This document shows, piece by piece, positions 1 through 5,687 of a stretch of DNA of 7,992 nucleotides. A program made the translations under genes and the position numbers. How positions within the stretch are numbered: the stretch's first letter is position 1; every line of letters starts with the position of its first letter. The notes below the pieces were generated by a model, which saw only the letters and a program-made list of their open reading frames with translations, made no database searches and was not told the DNA's origin. The DNA is taken from positions 1 through 7,992 of the forward strand of contig CALXDE010000038.1 of assembly GCA_944386965.1 (NCBI GenBank), written 5' to 3'. This DNA comes from an uncultured Oscillospiraceae bacterium. GTDB taxonomy: Bacteria; Bacillota_A; Clostridia; Oscillospirales; Oscillospiraceae.

Positions 1-65
1 TGACCGGCCGCTCGCCGTGGATCATGGTGTCGGAAGACGGGATGTTTGACTTTATAGAGGAGTGA
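1..65 (+). CDS. 3' end of an unidentified gene (partial)
   Basis: The frame beginning at base 3 is open from the window edge to a TGA at 63-65 and encodes 20 residues ending in SEDGMFDFIEE. The stop lies against the ribosome-binding site of the next gene (GAGGAG at 57-62), so the two genes are closely coupled and probably share a transcript. The tail is acidic and not membrane-like. Too little remains to assign a family. By position it could be another component of the NHLM-type locus (precursor, maturation enzyme or regulator), but that is only a guess from context. Confidence 0.6.
   Translation, partial: TGRSPWIMVSEDGMFDFIEE
57..62 (+). promoter_or_regulatory. Ribosome-binding site of the HlyD-like gene
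   Basis: GAGGAG lies 9 bases before the ATG at 72 and inside the last codons of the upstream gene. It supports the ATG at 72 and suggests translational coupling to the upstream frame. Confidence 0.7.
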
Positions 66-71
66 GCGCAT

Positions 72-959
72 ATGGAATCTGATCACATCTTTACCCGCGA
101 GCCCTCGGAAACCGACCGGCCGCCGGCATTCCGGCGCCCCCGGATCGTGCCGCCGGTGACCTGGCTGGCGGCGGCAGTGCTGCTCATCGCGGCGGTGGGG
201 CTGTGCATCTGGAGCTTTACGGGGACGATTGTCCGCAGTGTGGAGATTACCGGCATCGTGTTTCCCCAGTATGGGATCGAGCAGGTGACCAGTCAGGCGG
301 AGGGCCTGGTGTCCTATGTCCAGGTGGAGGTGGGCGATACGGTCCAGGCCGGTGATCTGATCGCCGTTGTGCCCCAGGAGGAGCTGCTCCGGGAGATCGA
401 GACTGCCCGGGCGTCCCAGGCGTCCCAGGAGGCGTTGGAAGCGCTCTATCAGGCGTATGAGGCGGCCTCCATGATCTACACGCCTGTCTCCGGCCGGGTG
501 GTGGATCTGATCCAGGCGGGCGATCTGCTCCAGATGGGCGATCTGGTGGCAGGCATCACCAATTACTCTGTGGATTCCTTCAACGAGGCGGAGATCCGGG
601 CCTATGTCCCCTCCGCCCTGGCCCAGTCCATCAAGAAGGGCATGGAGGTGCAGGTCTACCCCGGTTCCTCCGGGGGGGAGGACTACGGCTATGTGTACGG
701 CCTGGTCAGCGACATCTCCACCTATCCGATTACGGAGACAGACATCAGCGAGGCGCTGGGCCGCTTTTACACCAGCGAGATCGTCCCCCAGAACGAGAAT
801 ATCGTGGAGATCCGGGTGACGCTGCTGGCCGGGTCCGAGGAGACTACGGGCACTTGGTCCCAGGCCGGAGCCGGAGGACTGACCATCGATACGGGGACGC
901 TGTGCGAAATGGACGTCATCATCAGCGAGATGACGCCGTGGGAGTATCTGAGATCGTAG
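72..959 (+). CDS. NHLM bacteriocin system secretion protein, HlyD-like membrane-fusion subunit
   Basis: This is a 295-residue periplasmic-adaptor (HlyD/membrane-fusion) type protein of the kind paired with NHLM peptide exporters. Visible in order: a cytoplasmic basic stretch (residues 20-26), one transmembrane helix (about 28-50), a first half of a lipoyl/barrel-sandwich domain (about 70-101, with the typical VEVGDTVQAGDLIAVV), a very short helical hairpin (about 102-133), the second half-motif (about 135-162, TPVSGRVVDLIQAGDLL) and a C-terminal beta-rich region (about 170-290). The hairpin is much shorter than in adaptors that reach an outer-membrane channel, which fits a Gram-positive or NHLM adaptor. 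Known role of the family: couples an inner-membrane ABC exporter to substrate outside the membrane. It sits 10 bases before the ABC gene it should partner. The residues look conserved and undamaged, in contrast to the two ABC genes. The ATG at 72 has a good Shine-Dalgarno site. Family assignment rests on motif and context, so a generic HlyD adaptor is the alternative. Confidence 0.85.
   Translation: MESDHIFTREPSETDRPPAFRRPRIVPPVTWLAAAVLLIAAVGLCIWSFTGTIVRSVEITGIVFPQYGIEQVTSQAEGLVSYVQVEVGDTVQAGDLIAVVPQEELLREIETARASQASQEALEALYQAYEAASMIYTPVSGRVVDLIQAGDLLQMGDLVAGITNYSVDSFNEAEIRAYVPSALAQSIKKGMEVQVYPGSSGGEDYGYVYGLVSDISTYPITETDISEALGRFYTSEIVPQNENIVEIRVTLLAGSEETTGTWSQAGAGGLTIDTGTLCEMDVIISEMTPWEYLRS
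411..428 (+). repeat. Tandem 9-base duplication within the HlyD-like gene
   Basis: The unit GCGTCCCAG occurs twice head to tail and encodes Ala-Ser-Gln twice (residues 114-119) in the short helical hairpin. It keeps the frame and is probably a neutral microduplication in a coiled region. Confidence 0.6.
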
Positions 960-969
960 GAGAGAGGGT

Positions 970-3027
970 GTGAGCTTGGTGAAAGAACGTCAGCCCATAG
1001 GCTGTGTAGAGCTGATCCTGCAGTCCGGCCCCGAGGAAAATGCGGCGGCAGCGCTGGCAATGGTGCTGTCCTATTACGGCAGGCCCGCCAATCTGGAGGA
1101 CCTGGCGCGGCAGCGCATTGCCAGTGCCGCCGATCTGGTGTCTGCGGCCCAGTCCAGGGGGCTCTATGCCCAGGGCTATCAGATGTCCTATGCGGAGCTC
1201 TGCCGGGCGCCCATGCCGCTGATCGCCCACTGGCGCTTTCGCTCCTTTGTGGTGGTCACCGGCGTGCGGGGCGGGAAAGTTTATGTGAACTCTCCGGAGG
1301 AGGGGGCGCGGGTCCTGTCCAGGAGCGCGTTTGAGGCTGGATTCACCGGCGTGGCGGTCTGCTTTGCCGGCGGCGCGGAGCGGACGGACGAGGGCGGCGG
1401 GAACCGGACTGCGGTCCGGGCGGCCGCCCCGGCCGTGACGGCGCTGCTGGCCGCGGCGCAGCTGTTTGTGGCGGTCTGCTATGGGATTCTGGCCATTCAG
1501 TTTCGCACCATTGCCGCAGGACTGTCCTCCTCCCAGACGGGCGGAGGGCTGTCCGTGTGTCTGGAGCTGGGTGGAGTGGTCCTGCTGCAGGCGGCGGCGG
1601 TGGCCGGCCAGCTCTGGCTGATCCGGCGCTGCCGGAGGGACCGGAGCGAGCGGGAGGGCCGGGCGCTCCGGGAACGGCTGGACGGCAGCGAGGCCGCCCG
1701 GTTCCGGAGGATCGACGGCTTCCGGTTGGACGTCCTGCTGCGGGGATGCGCCGGCGGCCCGGCGGCCGCGGCTAGGGAGGCGGCCTGCGTCCTCCAGTTG
1801 GTCAGCGCCGCGGTGTGTCTGGCGGCGGTGGCGGTTCAGGATCTGGTGGCGGGCATCTTCGGCGCGGCAGTGGCCGCGGTGTTCGCGGCGCTCTGTCTGC
1901 GCAGCCGGGAGGTGTTGTACAGCGATGTACAGATGGCGGCCCGGGAGCGGTTTTATGGGGCGGACCTGGCGGCCGCTGATCTGGAGCGGCTGGAGGAGAG
2001 CCGCCTGCGGGGCGAGAACCAGACGTGCTTTCAGCGCTGGGTCAGCCGGGCCGGCGGAGCCTTCCGCCCGGCAGGGGCAGAGCGCCTGCGGGAGATTTGG
2101 TACATAGCGGCGGCGGGAGAGCTGCTGCTGGTTTTGTGCGCCTGCCTCATGGAGATGACCGCGGGGCGGGCCGGCGCGGCGGACCTGTTGGGCTGTGGGG
2201 CGCTGGCCGCGGCGGCGGCGGTTTCTATGGGCGCTCTGCCGGAGCTGCTGGCGGAGCGGGCCCTCTCCCGCTGGCTCAGGGAAGAGGCGGACCGCACGCT
2301 TCCAGGGGCGGAGGACACCGCACCGGCCCTCAGCGGCGTGGAGGCAGGGACGCTGACCGTACAAAACGTGTCCCTGCGGACCAGCCAGGGTGGCAAGCTG
2401 CTGGCCAAGGGCGTCACCTTCACCGTCCGGCGGGGGGAGATCCTGGTGGTAGCCGGGGAGAAAGCGGTGCGTACGGCGCTGGCCGGTGTGGTTTCCGGGC
2501 TGGAGCGGCCTGCCCAGGGCGAAGTGTATCTGGGCAGCGTGAACGCCTCGGAGCTCGGCAGCCGGGAGGTCTGCGGGAATATCACGCTGCTGGGCGGCGG
2601 CGTGCCCTTCCCGGAGGGGACGGTGCGGGAAAATATCGCCGCGGGAATCCGCTCCATTACGGACTACGCAGTGATGGAGGCGGCCTCGGACGCGCTGCTG
2701 CACCGGAGCATTCTCCTGCGCGGGCGCGGGTATGACACGCCGGTGCGCTCCCTGTCGGAGGGGGAGAAGATCCTGCTGGAATTTGCCTGCGCCTTTGCCC
2801 GGGGGACGCCCTTCCTGGTGTGCGACGGACTGACCGGGCGGCTGGACGCGGAGACGGAGGATCAGTTGATCGGCAATCTGCGCCGGCGGGGCGTCGGCGC
2901 GGTGCTGCTGACGGAGGATCAGAACCTGCTGCGCAGGGGAGATGTGGCCTGCCGCATTGAGGAGGGCCGGACGACCCTGCGGGAGCGGGGCGTATTTGTG
3001 GAAGAGGAGGTGCGCAGTCTTGTCTAG
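970..3027 (+). CDS. Degenerate NHLM-type C39 peptidase / ABC permease / ATPase
   Basis: This 685-residue protein has the full layout of NHLM bacteriocin exporters that cleave leaders: a C39 peptidase-like domain (about 10-135), six predicted membrane helices (about 151-175, 193-218, 270-288, 290-310, 376-395, 401-425) and a nucleotide-binding domain (about 460-670). The C39 fold signature is clear (LQ...ALAMVLSYYG at 17-37), but the catalytic Cys is Asn24, the His before FVVV is Ser92 and the Asp of the usual NDP is Ser108. In the ATPase domain the A-loop Tyr is Thr471, Walker A reads AGEKAVRTAL (495-504) with no GK[ST], the Q-loop Gln is about Gly543, the signature is LSEGE (595-599), Walker B keeps Asp619 but has Gly620 for the catalytic Glu, and the switch His is Glu649. 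So cleavage and ATP hydrolysis by this subunit are not expected. The membrane part and GTVRENI segment are well kept. The start is GTG at 970 with AGGAG 7 bases upstream; TTG 976 and GTG 979 are possible alternatives. It follows the adaptor gene by 10 bases and overlaps the next ABC gene by 8. Family is secure; present function is not. Confidence 0.88.
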   Translation: MSLVKERQPIGCVELILQSGPEENAAAALAMVLSYYGRPANLEDLARQRIASAADLVSAAQSRGLYAQGYQMSYAELCRAPMPLIAHWRFRSFVVVTGVRGGKVYVNSPEEGARVLSRSAFEAGFTGVAVCFAGGAERTDEGGGNRTAVRAAAPAVTALLAAAQLFVAVCYGILAIQFRTIAAGLSSSQTGGGLSVCLELGGVVLLQAAAVAGQLWLIRRCRRDRSEREGRALRERLDGSEAARFRRIDGFRLDVLLRGCAGGPAAAAREAACVLQLVSAAVCLAAVAVQDLVAGIFGAAVAAVFAALCLRSREVLYSDVQMAARERFYGADLAAADLERLEESRLRGENQTCFQRWVSRAGGAFRPAGAERLREIWYIAAAGELLLVLCACLMEMTAGRAGAADLLGCGALAAAAAVSMGALPELLAERALSRWLREEADRTLPGAEDTAPALSGVEAGTLTVQNVSLRTSQGGKLLAKGVTFTVRRGEILVVAGEKAVRTALAGVVSGLERPAQGEVYLGSVNASELGSREVCGNITLLGGGVPFPEGTVRENIAAGIRSITDYAVMEAASDALLHRSILLRGRGYDTPVRSLSEGEKILLEFACAFARGTPFLVCDGLTGRLDAETEDQLIGNLRRRGVGAVLLTEDQNLLRRGDVACRIEEGRTTLRERGVFVEEEVRSLV
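3004..3010 (+). promoter_or_regulatory. Ribosome-binding site that fixes a TTG start
   Basis: GAGGAGG lies inside the last codons of the preceding ABC gene and ends 9 bases before TTG at 3020. This spacing selects TTG 3020 over GTG 3029 (18 bases away) and over the more upstream in-frame ATG at 2942, which would add 26 residues encoded out of frame with the conserved end of the previous gene and unlike any part of the family. Confidence 0.75.
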
Positions 3028-4690
3028 TGTGGTCAAACAGACCGGCACTTTTCCCGGCGTCAGGCGGCTGCTGCGCTATTTCCGCATGGCGGGCCCGGCA
3101 TTTCCGGGGGATGTCCGGAATCTGGAGGAGGCGGTAGGCTTTCTCAACGAGCGGACGGAGCTGATCCTGATCCCCACCACCCTGGATGGGGACTGGTATC
3201 GCTCCGCCTCTGGGCCGTTGCTGGCCCGGGACCGGGATGGAATGGACAAGGCGATTTTGCCGGACTGGCTGGGACGCCTCTACTTTCAGGACGAGGGCAG
3301 CGGGCGGCGGATCTATCTCTCCGCCAAAAACAGCCGGCAGTTTCAGCCGGAGGCCTACTGCGTGAGCCGGGATTTCCCGGAAAAAGTCCTCTCCGGCGTC
3401 GGCCTTGTGGGAAAGCTGCTGGGCAGCGTCAGCTGGTATGAGGGGGCTGTGCTGGTGCTGTGGGGACTGCTGGGCGGCGGCCTGTGGGGGCTGCTGGCCC
3501 GCCAGGTCCACAGCGCCCTGTCCGATATGGTGCTGGCGGCGGACTTGGCCGCGTTCTGGGGCGTGGCGGGGACCATCCTGGCCCTGGCCGCCCTGGAAGG
3601 CCTGCTGGTGTTCAGCGGCCGCATGGTGGTCAAGCGGGTTTCCCAGAAGGGGGCGCTGACCGTGGCGGCGGTGCTGGGCGAGCGGCTGTACGCTGCCGCG
3701 GAGCTGGAGGACCCTGTCACGGCGGCGCTGCGGCTGGCCGACCTGCGGGACGGGGCTGAGCGGGTGCTGTCCTGGCTTCTGAGCGCCCTGTGGGGGCTTG
3801 TGGCCCTGCTGGCGGCAGTTCCCAGCCTGGCGGAGCGCTCCGCGGAGGGATTTGCCGCGGCGGCGGGGACAGCCCTGGCGCTGTATGCCGCGGCGGCGCT
3901 GGTGTTCCTGCTGGGGGGCCTGCGCGGGCCGGACCGCTCGGAAGAGCGGCGGCGCCGGGAGTGGCTGCAGCGGCGGAGCGTGGACCAGAGGCTGGGCATC
4001 CGGCGTCCGATTCCGGTCGAACAGGGGGGGCGCTGGGCGGAGGGCCTGCTGTGGCTGATCTGGCCGGTCCTCGTGCTGCTGACGGTGCCGCTGTTCTGCC
4101 TTGCTTTGGAGCGGGGATACTCCGCGGCGCGCCTGGCGCAGACGGCGCTGCTGTATGTCCCGGCCGCGGCGCTGCCGCTGGCGGTTCTGCTGCGCGCGGC
4201 GCGGGCCGGGCGGGCGATGGGCGACATCCGGGCCCTGCTGCCCCTGGCGGTCAAGCGGTCCCTGGGGGACATGGACCTGCCGCCCATGGGCAGTGTCTTT
4301 GAGCTCAAGGATGTGTCCTTCTCCTATCCGGATCGGGAGGCGCCGGTGCTCCGGGGCGTATCGCTGCGGCTGCATCCCGGGGAGGTGCTGGGCGTCTGGG
4401 GCGCAACCGGGACCGGAAAAACCACGCTGGAAAAGCTGATGACCGGGATGCTGCGCCCCACCGGCGGAACCATTTATTACGGAGGGATCGAGTTGGCCCG
4501 GTACAACGGCGCGTCGCTGCGCCGCCGGATCGCCTGGGGGCGGGGCTCGGATATCCTGCTGACCGACCGGGTGCCGGAGGAGCGGGATGGGCGGACCTGT
4601 GTGGTGTTTTCCGCCCGGGAGGAGACGCTGGATGGCTGTGACCGGGTGTTCCGCCTGGCAGACGGAATGCTGATAAAACAAGAGACATGA
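3020..4690 (+). CDS. NHLM-type ABC permease/ATPase with an internally truncated nucleotide-binding domain
   Basis: Read from TTG 3020 this is a 556-residue homologue of the second NHLM ABC subunit (ATP-binding protein type without peptidase). The N-terminal soluble domain (1-125) carries the family's pattern around GDWYRSASGPLLARD (57-71) and FQPEAYCVSRDFPEK (108-122). Six membrane helices follow (about 141-161, 173-199, 251-267, 277-300, 341-362, 371-391). The ATPase domain starts near 426, with A-loop Tyr436 and a perfect Walker A GATGTGKTT (461-469, Lys467). After RRRIAW (501-506) it jumps almost directly to a Walker B-like DILLTD (511-516). About 75-80 residues usual in the family are absent: the end of the Q-loop, the helical subdomain and the LSGGQ signature. 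The catalytic Glu position is Arg517 and the switch His is Ala532, while the final DRVFRLADG strand is kept. The domain is about 130 residues instead of about 240. The frame is clean and ends at a TGA 13 bases before the next gene. It is likely a partner of the upstream ABC protein. It may bind ATP, but independent hydrolysis is unlikely. Confidence 0.85.
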   Translation: MSSVVKQTGTFPGVRRLLRYFRMAGPAFPGDVRNLEEAVGFLNERTELILIPTTLDGDWYRSASGPLLARDRDGMDKAILPDWLGRLYFQDEGSGRRIYLSAKNSRQFQPEAYCVSRDFPEKVLSGVGLVGKLLGSVSWYEGAVLVLWGLLGGGLWGLLARQVHSALSDMVLAADLAAFWGVAGTILALAALEGLLVFSGRMVVKRVSQKGALTVAAVLGERLYAAAELEDPVTAALRLADLRDGAERVLSWLLSALWGLVALLAAVPSLAERSAEGFAAAAGTALALYAAAALVFLLGGLRGPDRSEERRRREWLQRRSVDQRLGIRRPIPVEQGGRWAEGLLWLIWPVLVLLTVPLFCLALERGYSAARLAQTALLYVPAAALPLAVLLRAARAGRAMGDIRALLPLAVKRSLGDMDLPPMGSVFELKDVSFSYPDREAPVLRGVSLRLHPGEVLGVWGATGTGKTTLEKLMTGMLRPTGGTIYYGGIELARYNGASLRRRIAWGRGSDILLTDRVPEERDGRTCVVFSAREETLDGCDRVFRLADGMLIKQET

Positions 4691-4703
4691 GGCGAGGATT
4701 TGC

Positions 4704-5663
4704 ATGTTCGTACAGACAGAGATTGGAAAAGCGCCAAATCAGTTGTGCCGGTATACGCGGGAGCGCCATGAGGAGCTCGCCCAGCGCTATGGCTTTCAGA
4801 CCTTTCAGCCCGCCGACCGGGCCATGGTGGACCGCTACAGCGCGGAGAGCATCTTTTTTGACCTGTCCTTCACCAACTTCTGGGCGTGGGATCTGATTTT
4901 CCACTACCGCTGGCGCATGGTGGGGGACACGCTGACCATTGTTTACATCAACCTGGACCGGCGCCCTGTGGCGATCCTGATGCCCGGCCCCTCCCGCCGC
5001 TTGGGGGAGGCCATGGCGCTGGTCCGGGAGATGTTCCGGGAAGCGGCGTATTCCGCCGTGTTCGCCTATGTGCCGGAGATGTGGCTGCCCCTGTTTCAGG
5101 GCGCGGGGGCGCGGGTGGAGTGCAGCTTTGACCGGGACTGGAGCGACTACGTCTATCGGGTGCCGGATTTCGTGAATCTGGAGGGCGGAGAAAACAAGAG
5201 CAAGCGCCGGGAGCTGAAGCTCTTTGAGACACAGGGGAGCGTGGAATTTCGCAGCCTGGGTCCGGACAGCTTCGCGGATATGCTGGAGGTGTTTGACCGC
5301 TGGTGCGGATGGCACGCCTGCGAGGACTGCTATTTCGGCTGCGAGCGGAACGCCTTTGCCCGGATTGGCGAAATCTGGGACCCGGCCCGCTACTACGGCG
5401 GTCTGGTCTACCTGGATGGGGAGGCGGTGGCGTTTGCCTTGGGGGAGACGCTGGGAAACTGCGCCTGCTACTCCTTTCAGAAAAATGTCGAAAATTACCG
5501 CGGGCTGACCTACTATCTCAGCTACCACTGCGCCACGCTGCCCGGGCATCCGCCGGCGCTGAACTGGTGCGAGGATATGGGGCTGGAGGGGCTCCGGATC
5601 AACAAGCTCCGCTACCGGCCCAGCGCGATTGTAAACAAGTATATGGTGACCATTCGGCCCTGA
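4704..5663 (+). CDS. DUF2156 (LPG synthase C-terminal-like, GNAT-fold) protein
   Basis: This 319-residue soluble protein has no signal peptide or membrane helix. It matches the DUF2156 pattern, which is the C-terminal domain of lysylphosphatidylglycerol synthase (MprF-type) as a stand-alone protein: two GNAT-like repeats, a central DYVYRVPDFVNLEG (148-161) followed by a basic KSKRREL (165-171), and a C-terminal EDMGLEGLRINKLRYRP (290-306) that corresponds to the family's typical ending segment before the last NKY strand. MprF-type domains transfer an aminoacyl group from tRNA to a lipid; for most stand-alone DUF2156 proteins the substrate is unknown, so no reaction is claimed. A Cys/Trp-rich stretch (RWCGWHACEDCYFGC, 199-213) is unusual and could bind metal or form disulfides. 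It starts at ATG 4704 with GAGGA 5 bases upstream, 13 bases after the ABC gene, so it is part of the operon. Modification of a cell-surface lipid or of a peptide product are both possible inferences. Confidence 0.82.
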   Translation: MFVQTEIGKAPNQLCRYTRERHEELAQRYGFQTFQPADRAMVDRYSAESIFFDLSFTNFWAWDLIFHYRWRMVGDTLTIVYINLDRRPVAILMPGPSRRLGEAMALVREMFREAAYSAVFAYVPEMWLPLFQGAGARVECSFDRDWSDYVYRVPDFVNLEGGENKSKRRELKLFETQGSVEFRSLGPDSFADMLEVFDRWCGWHACEDCYFGCERNAFARIGEIWDPARYYGGLVYLDGEAVAFALGETLGNCACYSFQKNVENYRGLTYYLSYHCATLPGHPPALNWCEDMGLEGLRINKLRYRPSAIVNKYMVTIRP

Positions 5664-5670
5664 CGGGTCC

Positions 5671-5679
5671 GGAGGAAGG
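5671..5679 (+). promoter_or_regulatory. Ribosome-binding site of the propeller-MFS gene
   Basis: GGAGGAAGG, a near-perfect anti-16S match, ends 8 bases before GTG 5688. It is the only strong initiation signal at the head of the long frame and fixes the start just before a basic-then-hydrophobic signal anchor. The 24-base gap after the DUF2156 stop holds this site and nothing else. Confidence 0.8.
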
Positions 5680-5687
5680 GAGAGACT

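Noticed and set aside
2942..3019. Upstream ATG extension of the second ABC gene
   Set aside because: It would add 26 Arg/Cys-rich residues overlapping the conserved end of the previous gene. The strong site GAGGAGG fits TTG 3020 instead.
4535..4552. Frameshift or sequencing error as the cause of the missing signature motif
   Set aside because: There are only about 12 bases between the two conserved blocks, so no other frame could hold the missing 75-80 residues; it is a real in-frame absence in this sequence, though an assembly deletion cannot be excluded without reads.
970..4690. Treating the two ABC genes as pseudogenes
   Set aside because: Both frames are full, uninterrupted, have good ribosome-binding sites and keep membrane helices and several motifs; changes are concentrated at catalytic positions rather than spread randomly.
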